Assembly: GCA_964406605.1 (NCBI GenBank)
Contig: CAYOSF010000012.1
Location: 97,049-161,048, forward strand
Direction: 5' to 3'
Source of the DNA: CAYOSF01 sp964406605
GTDB taxonomy: Bacteria; Chloroflexota; Dehalococcoidia; DSTF01; RBG-16-68-14
Length of the DNA: 64,000 nt
Each line of letters starts with the position of its first letter. The stretch's first letter is position 1. Made by a program: the position numbers and the translations under genes. This document shows positions 43,737 to 52,728 of this stretch, one piece after another. The notes under the pieces were generated by a model. The model saw only the letters and a list, made by a program, of their open reading frames with translations, ran no database searches and was not told the origin of the DNA.

Positions 43737-45089
43737 ATGAGGCAACGGTTGGTACGCCAACGATGGTTGCTTCTAGTGGTCGCAGGTCTGATGGCGCTGC
43801 TGGTGCTGTCGGCGTGCGGCGATAACGAGGAGAAAGGGGAAGCCACCGCGACGCCGGAAGCCACGGGCGAGGCCGCGACGCCCGGGGGGGCAGAGGGAGC
43901 GTTGAAGATCGGCGTGCTCGTGGCGTTCACCGGTGACCTGTCGGACTTCGGAGTACCGCACGAGAACGCGGCGCGGCTGGCGGTGAAGGAGATCAACGAG
44001 GCGGGCGGTGTCCTCGGCCAGGACATCGAGGTGGTGACCGGTGACACGGCCACCGACCCGTCACAGGGCGTGACAGAGGCCAACCGCCTGGTCAACGTGG
44101 AGGGTGTTGACGTCATTCTGGGCGCGCTGTCCAGCGGTGTGACCCTGCAGGTCGCCGAGTCGGTGACCGGGCCCAACAGCATCCTGCAGATCTCGGAGGC
44201 GTCCACGTCGCCGGCCCTGACTGAGGCCAACGACAACGACTTCCTGTTCAGGACCGTCATCTCGGACGCGGCGCAGGGCATCGTCCTGGCCAAGCTGGCG
44301 GAGGACCTCGGGTTCGGCAGCGTATGCACGATGTACATCAACAACGCCTACGGCCAGGGTCTATCGCAGGTCTTCGCCGACACGTTCGAGGCGGCCGGCG
44401 GCAGTGTTCCCGCACAGGTGCCCCACGAGTCCGAGCAGGCCACCTACGCCTCGGAGCTGAGCGAGTGCACCGCGGACGGCCCGGATGCTCTCGCGGCCAT
44501 CGCCTACCCTGAGAGCGCCGGTGTGTTCCTGAGAGAGTCGGTGGAAGCTGGCGATGTGGCCAACTACCTGTTCGTCGATGGCACCAAGTCCGTCGACATG
44601 TTCGCCCAGCTCGAGTGGCCGGAAGTGCTCGACGGGATGAAGGGCACGGCTCCCTACGCTCTCGACCTGCCGACAGGCGAGGCGTTTGACGAAGCCTATG
44701 CCGCCGAGTACGGCGAGACTCCGCCGCTCCCGTTCATGCGGGAGATGTACGATGCCGTGTACCTAGTGGCGCTTGCCGCGGAAGCGGCCGGGTCCACCGA
44801 TCCCACGGCCATCCGGGATGCTCTGCGTGACGTCGCCAACCCGCCGGGCGAGGTAGTCAACCCCGGCAGCGAGAACTACGCCGCCGCGCTGGAGCTGATC
44901 GCAGCAGGCGAGGACATCAACTACGAGGGCGCCGCCGGGCCCGTTGACTTGGACGACAACGGCGACACACTCATCGGCGCCATCGAGGTCTGGAGCGTGG
45001 ATGTCGCGAACCAGGATCTCGTGACGGAGAAGGTGTATCGAGTTGACCTCAACACGGGTGAACTCGAGGAGCTCGATCTGAGCCAATAG
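43737..45089 (+). CDS. Branched-chain amino-acid type ABC substrate-binding lipoprotein
   Basis: 450-aa periplasmic-binding-protein type 1 (LivJ-like/Peripla_BP_6), lipid-anchored. The lipobox LSAC is followed by an acidic, Thr/Pro-containing linker and then KIGVLVAFTGDLSDFG and NEAGGVLGQDIEVV. The permease and ATPase genes lie just downstream on the opposite strand and complete the transporter. AAAGGAGG six bases before the ATG marks the start. Related proteins bind Leu/Ile/Val, amides, urea or aromatic acids; the ligand is unknown. Confidence 0.93.
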   Translation: MRQRLVRQRWLLLVVAGLMALLVLSACGDNEEKGEATATPEATGEAATPGGAEGALKIGVLVAFTGDLSDFGVPHENAARLAVKEINEAGGVLGQDIEVVTGDTATDPSQGVTEANRLVNVEGVDVILGALSSGVTLQVAESVTGPNSILQISEASTSPALTEANDNDFLFRTVISDAAQGIVLAKLAEDLGFGSVCTMYINNAYGQGLSQVFADTFEAAGGSVPAQVPHESEQATYASELSECTADGPDALAAIAYPESAGVFLRESVEAGDVANYLFVDGTKSVDMFAQLEWPEVLDGMKGTAPYALDLPTGEAFDEAYAAEYGETPPLPFMREMYDAVYLVALAAEAAGSTDPTAIRDALRDVANPPGEVVNPGSENYAAALELIAAGEDINYEGAAGPVDLDDNGDTLIGAIEVWSVDVANQDLVTEKVYRVDLNTGELEELDLSQ

Positions 45090-45124
45090 GCGCCCAAACC
45101 CAATAAGCTCAGATTGGCACGCAA

Positions 45125-45149
45125 GGGGGAGGCCTCTCAGGCCTCCCCC
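45125..45149 (+). terminator. Strong hairpin terminator between convergent genes
   Basis: GGGGGAGGCC pairs with GGCCTCCCCC (10 bp) around loop TCTCA, followed by TGTTTGT. It ends the binding-protein transcript. The loop contains the stop codon of the convergent livM-like gene. Confidence 0.75.
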
Positions 45150-46372
45150 TGTTTGTCCTCACGCTCCTGCGGCCTCGCGGGCCGCCTTGGACGGCCACGC
45201 TGATTGCTGACGGCCGGCTGCGACTGCCGGCTGAGCCTCCGTTCCACCCAGATCGACACGCGCCGCTCCTCCGGCAGCAGGCCCTGGGGGCGCAACAGCA
45301 GCGCGATAACGATGAGGGAACCAAGCACCAGCTCCCGGATGAAGGCGATCCGAGTGCTCACGGCGCCCGGCAAGTCATAGCCCTGGACCTGAAGCGTGAT
45401 GTTCCAGAAGCCCCACACCGCGTAGGCACCCAGGATGGCACCCTTGTTGTTGCCGCTCCCTCCCACGATCAGCATCGCCCAGAAGATGAACGTTGCCGTG
45501 TAGTGCTGGAACGTGTCGGGGGAGACGGCCCCGTTGGCGTAACCGTACAGGGCGCCCCCCACGCCCATGATCATCGCGCCCAGTACGAAGGCCTGAGACT
45601 TGAAAGAGAACACGTTCTTGCCGCTTGCGGCGGTCGTTAGCTCGTCTTCCCTGAGAGCCCGCAGCACCCGGCCCCAGGGCGACCGGATCCCCCGCTCGAC
45701 GGCGAAATAGAGCACGACGAGCGTGAAGACGCTGATGGCCAGGATGACGTACTTGTAGTCGCTCGGCTCAACGAGGTCACCCAGCGGGCGCGGGATGCCG
45801 GGCAGTCCTCGCGTACCGTTGACCAGCCCCCGTTGCTCGATCGTGACCCTGCGCAGCAACTCTGCGATGCCGATGGTGGCTATGGCCAGATAGTCCTCGC
45901 GCAGGCGCAGCGCGGGTATTGACAGGAAGAAGGCCAGAATGCCCGAGGCGACGGCGGCACCTGCCACCCCGAAGAGGAAAGGCAGCCACTGGTCGCTGTC
46001 CAAGAACGGCAGGAAGGCGAGCTTCTCACCAAAGCCGCCTATGTAGTCCTGGTATTCGCTCACGTCCGGAGATTTCGTGACGACGGCGGCGGTGTAGGCG
46101 CCCACGAGGAAGAAGGCCATCACCCCGAAGTTGAAGATACCCGTGTAGCCCCACTGCACGTTGAGGCCGAGGCAGATGATACCGTAGATGGCGACGAACG
46201 TGGCGAAGAACGCGAGGAAGCTGATGACACCCGCCCAATCCCAGTTGGAACGCTCCGCGGGCATGAGAACGAGCGCCGCCGTAATGATCAGGAGGACGAG
46301 GGGCGTTAGGATCTGCTCGGCTCTGAACGGGCCGATGATGCGAGAGCTCGTCAGGGCCTTCCACCACTTCAT
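45137..46372 (-). CDS. livM: ABC permease LivM-like
   Basis: 411-aa inner-membrane permease of the branched-chain amino-acid family, about 10 hydrophobic segments. The LivM signature (YGIICLGLNVQWGYTGIFNFG, FLSIPALRLREDYLAIATIGIAELLR) and the cytoplasmic coupling loop SPWGRVLRALREDE are present. The start ATG overlaps the stop of livH by one base, so translation is coupled. A basic Arg-rich tail extends past the usual end. It pairs with the LivH-like protein as a heterodimer. Confidence 0.93.
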   Translation of the reverse strand: MKWWKALTSSRIIGPFRAEQILTPLVLLIITAALVLMPAERSNWDWAGVISFLAFFATFVAIYGIICLGLNVQWGYTGIFNFGVMAFFLVGAYTAAVVTKSPDVSEYQDYIGGFGEKLAFLPFLDSDQWLPFLFGVAGAAVASGILAFFLSIPALRLREDYLAIATIGIAELLRRVTIEQRGLVNGTRGLPGIPRPLGDLVEPSDYKYVILAISVFTLVVLYFAVERGIRSPWGRVLRALREDELTTAASGKNVFSFKSQAFVLGAMIMGVGGALYGYANGAVSPDTFQHYTATFIFWAMLIVGGSGNNKGAILGAYAVWGFWNITLQVQGYDLPGAVSTRIAFIRELVLGSLIVIALLLRPQGLLPEERRVSIWVERRLSRQSQPAVSNQRGRPRRPARPQEREDKQGEA

Positions 46373-47631
46373 CAGGGCTGTGCACCAAACAGGCCGCGTG
46401 GCCTGACCAGCAAGATCAAGATCAGGATGACGAAGGCTACGGAGAACTTGTAGCCCGGACTGATGAAGTCGAAGGTGACCGCCACCTCCTGGCTGATCCC
46501 AACAATCATGCCCCCGACGAAGGCCCCGTGGGGGCTACCGATCCCTCCCAGGATGGTTGAGGCGAAGAGCGGCAGCAGAAGAACGAAACCAAGCTCCGGC
46601 TTGAGCTGCGATTGCAGTGCGAGCAGGCTGCCGGCTATCGCTACCAGCGCCCCGCCGATGATCCACGTCCAGCGGACGATCTGCTCCGTGTTGATACCGG
46701 ATACGAGCGCCAGGTCCGGGTTGTCTGCCATGGCGCGCATCGCTTTCCCCAGCTTGGTGTGGAAGAGGATCACGTAGAGCACCGCCGCCAGCAGAATAGC
46801 AGCGCCGAAGATGAAGAACTGGTCGGTGACCACGCGGATGTGGAAGGGAAGGTCCGTCGTCGGCCGGATGCCGGGCGCGTAGAAGCGGAAGCCCGGCCCC
46901 CAGAAAATAAGTATCACCGCTCGCATCGCGATGGCGATTCCCAGAGAGGCGATGGCGAAGATCACAATGCCACTTCCCCGGCGTCTCAAGGGACCGTACA
47001 CCAGCTTGTCCAGCGCGATGAACAGACCCGCCATGAACACCGCGGCTAGGACTACCGCGATCAGGAGGCCGTATCCAAAGGAGAAGTTCAGGATGGGCTC
47101 TGTCGCCCCAGGCAGGTCGGACAGGCTCCAGTGCAGGGGCTCGGTGTCCATTCGTTCTCCGACAACTTTCCCCGAGAGAAGGAAGAAGGCAACGTAGGCC
47201 GCGAGCATCATGGAGTCGCCGTGAGCGAAGTGGGCGAACTTGAGCACGCCGTAGATCAACGTGAGGCCGATGGCGCCCAACGCCAGGACGCTGCCCGTCA
47301 CGACGCCGACCACGAAGGCGTCCGTCTCGGCGAAGGAGGCCCAGACTCCGAAGATGATGAGGTTCACCCACAGGCCGACGATCACCAGCATGTCGCCTCG
47401 AGCCAGGAATGGATCGCCGTACCTGAGCACCAGCCCCATCAACAGCAGCCACACGACGACGCCCGCGATCACGAGGGCCGAGTCTCCCGTGGCCTGAGAG
47501 ACGAAGAACGAGACCGCGAAGAACGGGGCGACGAACAGCAGCGTCACCCCGATTAGGACCTCGCTCAGGATGCCGGCGCGGTCAGTCAGGCGGGCGGCCA
47601 GTCGGCTGTAGTCGGTTCGAAAAAGGGTCAT
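46372..47631 (-). CDS. livH: ABC permease LivH-like
   Basis: 419-aa permease (usual LivH about 300). About 100 extra N-terminal residues add three to four hydrophobic segments before the conserved part, which starts VLALGAIGLTLIYGVLKFAHFAHGD. The coupling loop TKLGKAMRAMADNPDLALVSGIN and the end VRPRGLFGAQP are typical. The N-terminal extension is unusual. It lies three bases downstream of livF. Confidence 0.92.
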   Translation of the reverse strand: MTLFRTDYSRLAARLTDRAGILSEVLIGVTLLFVAPFFAVSFFVSQATGDSALVIAGVVVWLLLMGLVLRYGDPFLARGDMLVIVGLWVNLIIFGVWASFAETDAFVVGVVTGSVLALGAIGLTLIYGVLKFAHFAHGDSMMLAAYVAFFLLSGKVVGERMDTEPLHWSLSDLPGATEPILNFSFGYGLLIAVVLAAVFMAGLFIALDKLVYGPLRRRGSGIVIFAIASLGIAIAMRAVILIFWGPGFRFYAPGIRPTTDLPFHIRVVTDQFFIFGAAILLAAVLYVILFHTKLGKAMRAMADNPDLALVSGINTEQIVRWTWIIGGALVAIAGSLLALQSQLKPELGFVLLLPLFASTILGGIGSPHGAFVGGMIVGISQEVAVTFDFISPGYKFSVAFVILILILLVRPRGLFGAQP

Positions 47632-47634
47632 GCG

Positions 47635-48342
47635 TCAGACGCCCAGGTACAGTTTGGCCACTTCCTCATTGTCCAAGAAGGACCGAGCCTCACCCTCGAG
47701 CCGGTTCTCGCCCATCACCAGCACGTAGGCACGCTGACTGTGCGAGAGGGCTTCTCGGGCGTTCTGCTCGACAAGAAGGATCGCCGTGCCGCCCTGATTG
47801 ATCTCAGCGATCTTCTCAAACACGGAGTCGACCATCTTCGGCGAAAGGCTGGCGGAGGGCTCGTCCAGCAGGAGCACTTCAGGATCCAGCATGAGCGCGC
47901 GTGCCAACGCGAGCATTTGGCGTTGGCCGCCGGAAAGCCTCCCGGCATTCTCGCTCCGGCGCGAGGCGATGTCCGGGAAGAGATCATATACCCGCTCCAG
48001 CCGCTCTCCAAGCTTGTCCCTCCGGATGTAAGCACCCATCTCCAGGTTCTCGTTGATGCTCAGGCTAGGGAAGACGTTCTCCGTTTGAGGGACGAAGGAC
48101 ATGCCGCTGGCGACGATGTGGTCAGGCGCCTGGTTTGTGATGTCTTCGCCCCGCAAACGTACCCGGCCCTGGCGGCTGGGGATGAGCCCGAAGATCGCCT
48201 TCAGGAAAGTAGACTTGCCGGCCCCGTTTGGCCCAATGATCGCGACCATCTCACCTTCCTGGACGGCGATGGAAACACCATGGAGGATCTCCACCTCCCC
48301 ATAGCCTGCCACGATGTCCGCGCTCTCGAGGATCACGTTCAC
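47635..48342 (-). CDS. livF: ABC ATPase LivF-like
   Basis: 235-aa ATPase that powers the LivHM pore. Walker A is GPNGAGKST, the Q-loop region SFVPQTENVFPSL, the signature LSGGQRQM, Walker B VLLLDEPSASLS and the switch His position is occupied as VEQNAREAL, usual for LivF. The GTG at 48342 overlaps the livG stop by four bases (GTGA), giving the standard family length; longer frames are rejected. Confidence 0.94.
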   Translation of the reverse strand: MNVILESADIVAGYGEVEILHGVSIAVQEGEMVAIIGPNGAGKSTFLKAIFGLIPSRQGRVRLRGEDITNQAPDHIVASGMSFVPQTENVFPSLSINENLEMGAYIRRDKLGERLERVYDLFPDIASRRSENAGRLSGGQRQMLALARALMLDPEVLLLDEPSASLSPKMVDSVFEKIAEINQGGTAILLVEQNAREALSHSQRAYVLVMGENRLEGEARSFLDNEEVAKLYLGV

Positions 48343-49118
48343 CGGTACTGCCCCCCGAGGTAGGCCTCCAGCACCCGCTCGTCCTGCTTGACCTCGTCCG
48401 GCGAGCCCTCCGCGAGTTTGCGGCCCTCGCTCATGACGATCACGGGGTTGCAGAGTCTCGTCACCAAGTCCATATCGTGCTCGATGAGGAAGACGGTGAT
48501 ACCCAGGTCGTGGCAGAGAACCTCGATCTTCTCGACAAGCCGCTGCATCAGGACGCGGTTGACACCAGCTCCGGGTTCGTCCAAGAGGATCAATTGCGGG
48601 TCGCACATGAGCGTGCGGGCAAGCTCAAGTAGCTTCTTCTGCCCACCGGACAAGTTGGCCGCATAGTCGTCGCGCAAGTCAAGAAGGTCGACGAATTCCA
48701 GCACCTCCATCGCCTTCTCGTAGTGCTTGCGCTCCTGACGGGAGACGCGAAAGGAGAACAACCAGGGATTCCAGATCTGCTCGCCGGCCTGGTCTGGGGG
48801 CACCAGCATCAGGTTCTCAAGCACGGTCATCGTCTTCAGCTCTCGCGGGATCTGGAACGTGCGAACGATGCCCCTGCCGAAGACACGGTGGGGCGGCAGG
48901 CCGTCGATCCGCTCCTCCAGAAACCAAATGCGCCCGGATGTGGGCTTGTGAAAACCGGTGACCAGGTTGAACAGCGTCGTCTTGCCGGCGCCATTGGGCC
49001 CGATCAGGCCGGTGATCGTCTTGCGCCGAACGGACAGTGTGCACTCCTGCACCGCCAAGACGCCACCGAACGACTTGGTGAGACCCTCAATGGAAAGAAT
49101 CGGTCTTGTTTCAGCCAT
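48339..49118 (-). CDS. livG: ABC ATPase LivG-like
   Basis: 259-aa second ATPase. Walker A is GPNGAGKTT, the LivG-type block GIVRTFQIPRELKTMTVLENL, signature LSGGQKKL, Walker B LILLDEPGAGVN and switch IEHDMDLV follow. ATG 49118 is chosen because the family normally begins close to this ILSIEGLTKSFGG block; an ATG at 49142 is in frame. It is the first gene of the livG-livF-livH-livM operon. Confidence 0.94.
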   Translation of the reverse strand: MAETRPILSIEGLTKSFGGVLAVQECTLSVRRKTITGLIGPNGAGKTTLFNLVTGFHKPTSGRIWFLEERIDGLPPHRVFGRGIVRTFQIPRELKTMTVLENLMLVPPDQAGEQIWNPWLFSFRVSRQERKHYEKAMEVLEFVDLLDLRDDYAANLSGGQKKLLELARTLMCDPQLILLDEPGAGVNRVLMQRLVEKIEVLCHDLGITVFLIEHDMDLVTRLCNPVIVMSEGRKLAEGSPDEVKQDERVLEAYLGGQYR

Positions 49119-49271
49119 GGAATCACAGTCGAGGCCGGTCATTCGCCGACCGGCCGCGCTCCGAACTAGTATAGTGCGTGCCCCGCGGACCGCGCCAACC
49201 GCCGCCGTCCTACTCGCTTCATGGACTATCCCACAGGCAGCGGCGTGAAGCTGCAGCGCGCCCGGCGCCGG

Positions 49272-50348
49272 CTAGAGGTGATCCGCCACCGCCTCAGCAA
49301 ACTCAGTGGTCTTGGCCCGTCCGCCCTGGTCCGGGGTAAGGTTCCGGCCTTCTGCATACACGCGCTCCACGGCCGCCGCTAGGCGCGCCGCCGCCTCCGC
49401 GAAGCCCAGGTAGTCAAGCATCAGCGCAGCCGAGAGGATAGTGGCAGTTGGATTAATGATGTTCTTGCCGGCGATATCCGGTGCGGACCCGTGCGCCGAC
49501 TCAAAGTACGCGTATTCATCGCCGTAGCAGCCGCTCGGAGCCAGACCCAACCCGCCAATGACGGCCGCTGCGGCGTCCGTAAGGATGTCGCCGTAGAGGT
49601 TGGGCATGACCACAACGTCCAGATCGTGCGGCGACGCGATCAGCCGACGGGCGAAATCGTCCACGATGAACGACTCGAACTCAATGTCCGGATACGCGGA
49701 GGCCACGCGCCGCCCGACCTCAAGGAAGAGCCCGTCCGTCTGCAGCAGCATATTGTGCTTGGTGGCGCAGGTGACCTTGCCCGGCCGCCCTTGTGCCCGG
49801 CGTCGCCGGGCCAACTCGCAAGCGAAGCGCACCACTCGCGCGGTGCCTTCCTCGGTGATCACTTTGAGGGCAAACCTCCCCGGTTCCAGGTCCACCACCG
49901 GTCGTCGTGCGGTCCGGCTGCTGAGCCCCAGCGGGCGCAGGTCCCCAAGGTCCCCCTCTACTCCGGCGTAGAGGTCCTCCAGGTTCTCGCGAACGATGAC
50001 GAAGTCGACGCCCTCGGGATGGGCCAGAGGGCTGTCGTAGCCGGGCAGCCAGCGGGCGGGCCGCAGGTTGGCGTACGTTCGTTTCCCCCAGCGCAGGTAG
50101 AACAGTGCGGCCATGCTCTTGCCGCTCGTAGCACCAAACAGCGTGGCATCGGAGGCATCGATCGCCAGACGGGCCTCCTCCGGGAATGAGGAGCCGCACT
50201 GGGCGATGCCCGCGTCGCCGACAGGTGGCCGCACCCACTCGATGCCCAGCCCCAGCCGGTCGATCAGGGCGACGGTGGGCCGGACCGCCTCTGGAGCGGC
50301 GTCCTCCCCTTCGATCACGACGACCCGCTTGGTAGCCAGCGCGCTCAT
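49272..50348 (-). CDS. Isocitrate/isopropylmalate dehydrogenase family protein
   Basis: 358-aa NAD(P)-dependent beta-hydroxyacid oxidative decarboxylase. Substrate-binding residues are in IVRENLEDLYAGVEG; the metal/NAD region is VVMPNLYGDILTDAAAAVIGGLGLAPSG; and SAHGSAPDIAGKNIINPTA is present. It follows the LeuD-like gene with a 4-base overlap and forms the last step of a LeuC-LeuD-LeuB-like three-gene set. Whether it acts on isopropylmalate, homoisocitrate or methylmalate-type acids cannot be said. Confidence 0.88.
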   Translation of the reverse strand: MSALATKRVVVIEGEDAAPEAVRPTVALIDRLGLGIEWVRPPVGDAGIAQCGSSFPEEARLAIDASDATLFGATSGKSMAALFYLRWGKRTYANLRPARWLPGYDSPLAHPEGVDFVIVRENLEDLYAGVEGDLGDLRPLGLSSRTARRPVVDLEPGRFALKVITEEGTARVVRFACELARRRRAQGRPGKVTCATKHNMLLQTDGLFLEVGRRVASAYPDIEFESFIVDDFARRLIASPHDLDVVVMPNLYGDILTDAAAAVIGGLGLAPSGCYGDEYAYFESAHGSAPDIAGKNIINPTATILSAALMLDYLGFAEAAARLAAAVERVYAEGRNLTPDQGGRAKTTEFAEAVADHL

Positions 50349-50851
50349 CTCCCGGACGGCTCCGTCAAACGCGCCCTGAGGACATTCAGGAGACCGCCCT
50401 GCTCCAGAATGCTCAGCATCTCCGGCGTGTACGGTTGGCCCTGGAGTTCCACGCCCCGCGTGAGGTTTCGCACCCGCGCCGTCGCGAGGTCCAGTTCAAG
50501 TTCGTCTCCTTCTTCAAATCCGTCGTGCACCCCTCGACAGGCCAAGTTCGGGAAGGCGATGGCGACGCTGTTGCGGAAGTAGATGCGTCCAAAGGATTCG
50601 GCCACCACCGCGGCGACGCCCAATCTCTTCAGGTTCTCGGGAGCATGCTCGCGGCTCGACCCACAGCCCCAGTTCCGCCCAGCCACGATGATGTCGCCGG
50701 TCTGGACCCGTTCGACGAACTCCGGTCGGACATGCAAGATCACCCTGCGACGCTCCTCCCAGGGCTGCCCAAGCGAGTTCCAGGGCGCCATCACGTCCGT
50801 ATCCACGTTGTGCCCGAACTTCCAGACGCGCCCTCGAATCATGGTCTCCAT
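50345..50851 (-). CDS. Aconitase-family small (swivel) subunit, LeuD-like
   Basis: 168 aa, small subunit of 3-isopropylmalate/homoaconitate dehydratase. It has VWKFGHNVDTDVMAPW at the start, the GRNWGCGSSREHAPENLK loop and the ESFGRIYFRNSVAIAFP block. GAGAGG before ATG 50851 fixes the start. The gap to the large-subunit gene is 10 bases. It works as a heterodimer with the LeuC-like protein. Confidence 0.92.
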   Translation of the reverse strand: METMIRGRVWKFGHNVDTDVMAPWNSLGQPWEERRRVILHVRPEFVERVQTGDIIVAGRNWGCGSSREHAPENLKRLGVAAVVAESFGRIYFRNSVAIAFPNLACRGVHDGFEEGDELELDLATARVRNLTRGVELQGQPYTPEMLSILEQGGLLNVLRARLTEPSGR

Positions 50852-50861
50852 CTTGCGCCTC

Positions 50862-52133
50862 TCAGGAGAGCGCCGTCTCGCTCCAGAACTCCCGGGGATC
50901 CACGATGCGCCCGGCCACTGCGGCCGCCGCGACGGTGGCGGGCGAACCCAGATAGACCTCCGCCTCCGGGCTGCCCATCCGACCCTGGAAGTTGCGGTTG
51001 GTGGTGGAGACGCACGTCTCGCCCGCTCCCAGTACTCCCATGTGACCCCCGGGGCAGGCACCGCAGCCGGATGCGGTGATGTGGGCGCCCGCTCGCAGAA
51101 GAATCTCCGTGTAGCCAGCCGCCGTCGCTTCCAAGTGGACCTGCTGCGAAGCGGGCGTCACCAGAAGGCGCGTCTCTGGATGTACCTTGCGCCCCCTGAG
51201 GATCTGCGCCGCCACCGCCAGGTCCTCCAGCCGTCCGTTGGTGCAGGAGCCGAGGAACGCCTGGTCCACCCGCACGTCCGTCACCTGGGAGACCGGCTTC
51301 ACGTTCCCGGGGTTGTGCGGACACGCCACCTGTGGCTCCAACCCGCCAATGTCCACCTCGTGCACCGCCTCGTACGCCGCACCAGGGTCCGCGCCAAACT
51401 GAGACGGCACCTCATCCATCCGCTCGCGGAGGAACGCGAGCGTCGACTCATCGGCGGCGAAGAAGGCGAACTTGGCGCCCAACTCTATCCCCATGTTGCT
51501 CATCGTCATACGGCTGGCGACGCTCATTCGGCCTGCCACCGGTCCGGCGAATTCGATGGCTCGGTACTGGGCTACCTCAGTGCCGAAGGTCCCGGCGATG
51601 TGGAGCACTATGTCCTTGGACATGAGCCCGGCACTCCGTTTACCTACGAGGTCGAAGCGAATCGTGGGCGGCACCTGCATCCACAGCTCCCCCGTTGCCA
51701 GCACGTAGCTCATCTCGGTAAGGCCGATACCGGTCCCTGCCGCCCCGAGGGCTCCGTACGTCGTGCTGTGCGAATCCGTGCCCAAGATGAGTTCGCCTGG
51801 CAGGACGTACCCTCTTTCCGAGAGCACTTGATGGCAGACGCCTGCATAGCCCAGGAAGTGCCGAACCCCGAACCGCTCTGCAGCCTGCCGCACCATCCTG
51901 TGAATGCGGGCGCTCCCGGGCGTCGGCGCGGGGAAGTAGTGGTCCAGCACCACGATGACCCGCTCTGGATCGTGGAGTCGCTCGACACCCAACTCGATCA
52001 GCGTGCCCGCGCAGGCGCCGAAGGCCTCGTGCGCCATCATGCGGTCCACGGTCGCGGTGATGTACTCACCCGCAGCAACGCGGTCTCGCCCTGACGCACA
52101 GGCGAGCACCTTCTCGGCCATTGTCATTCCCAT
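50862..52133 (-). CDS. Aconitase-family large subunit, LeuC-like
   Basis: 423-aa [4Fe-4S] dehydratase large subunit of the short homoaconitase/IPMI type. The cluster cysteines are in FLGSCTNGR and SGCGACPGG. The active-site TDSHSTTYGALGAAGTGIG and the NPGNVKPV stretch are typical. It starts a LeuC-LeuD-dehydrogenase operon with no leuA/homocitrate synthase-like gene nearby. DNA motifs do not distinguish isopropylmalate from homoaconitate. Confidence 0.92.
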   Translation of the reverse strand: MGMTMAEKVLACASGRDRVAAGEYITATVDRMMAHEAFGACAGTLIELGVERLHDPERVIVVLDHYFPAPTPGSARIHRMVRQAAERFGVRHFLGYAGVCHQVLSERGYVLPGELILGTDSHSTTYGALGAAGTGIGLTEMSYVLATGELWMQVPPTIRFDLVGKRSAGLMSKDIVLHIAGTFGTEVAQYRAIEFAGPVAGRMSVASRMTMSNMGIELGAKFAFFAADESTLAFLRERMDEVPSQFGADPGAAYEAVHEVDIGGLEPQVACPHNPGNVKPVSQVTDVRVDQAFLGSCTNGRLEDLAVAAQILRGRKVHPETRLLVTPASQQVHLEATAAGYTEILLRAGAHITASGCGACPGGHMGVLGAGETCVSTTNRNFQGRMGSPEAEVYLGSPATVAAAAVAGRIVDPREFWSETALS

Positions 52134-52267
52134 TGTCTGGCCTCTCGTACGTTCGTCGCTCGCCGTGCGTGCTCAGCCTCGCGCACGATGCGCTGTCGTT
52201 GGGAAACCGGGCCGCGGCCTGGGCCGCCCGGTCTTTGTGCGCAGCGCAGCCGTCGCGGCGCCGACCC

Positions 52268-52717
52268 TCAGGCCGGCACGAAAGTCACGTCGTTGGGCGA
52301 CCACTCCACGAGCCGGCGGAACTTCGCCCGCACCGGCATGCCGATGGACACATCCTCCGGCGCGCACCCCTCGATGCGGGTAAGGAACACCGTATCGATG
52401 CCTTCCAGCTCGACGTAGGCCAGCACGAAGGGCAACTGATCGAAGAACGCTTCCGCAGAGTAGTGCAGGATGGAGAAGGTGTGCACCGTGCCTTCGAGGG
52501 GAGCCTCGAACCACTCGGTCCTGGCGCCGCAGTTCCCGCAGTCGCGGCGAGGGGGCAGCCACGTCTTGCCGCAGTCCGCGTTCAGACAGCGGGCGGCCAT
52601 GAGCTTCTTCTCTTTCAGGCCCACGAAGAAATCGCTGACCTCCCCATAGCTGTGGATGTAGTCGATCTCGTAGTGGCGACCGATCTGAAGAGGGTTGGTG
52701 TTGTAGATGTGGGTCAT
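52268..52717 (-). CDS. Zn-ribbon/OB-fold protein (DUF35), thiolase partner
   Basis: 149-aa subunit similar in type to the protein at 19089. The zinc ribbon is CLNADCGKTWLPPRRDCGNCG and the OB-fold includes TVHTFSILHYSAEAF and LPFVLAYVELEG. ATG 52717 follows AGGAGGAGCAGAC. It lies 11 bases after the stop of the thiolase-like gene and probably forms a complex with it. Confidence 0.88.
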   Translation of the reverse strand: MTHIYNTNPLQIGRHYEIDYIHSYGEVSDFFVGLKEKKLMAARCLNADCGKTWLPPRRDCGNCGARTEWFEAPLEGTVHTFSILHYSAEAFFDQLPFVLAYVELEGIDTVFLTRIEGCAPEDVSIGMPVRAKFRRLVEWSPNDVTFVPA

Positions 52718-52728
52718 GTCTGCTCCTC

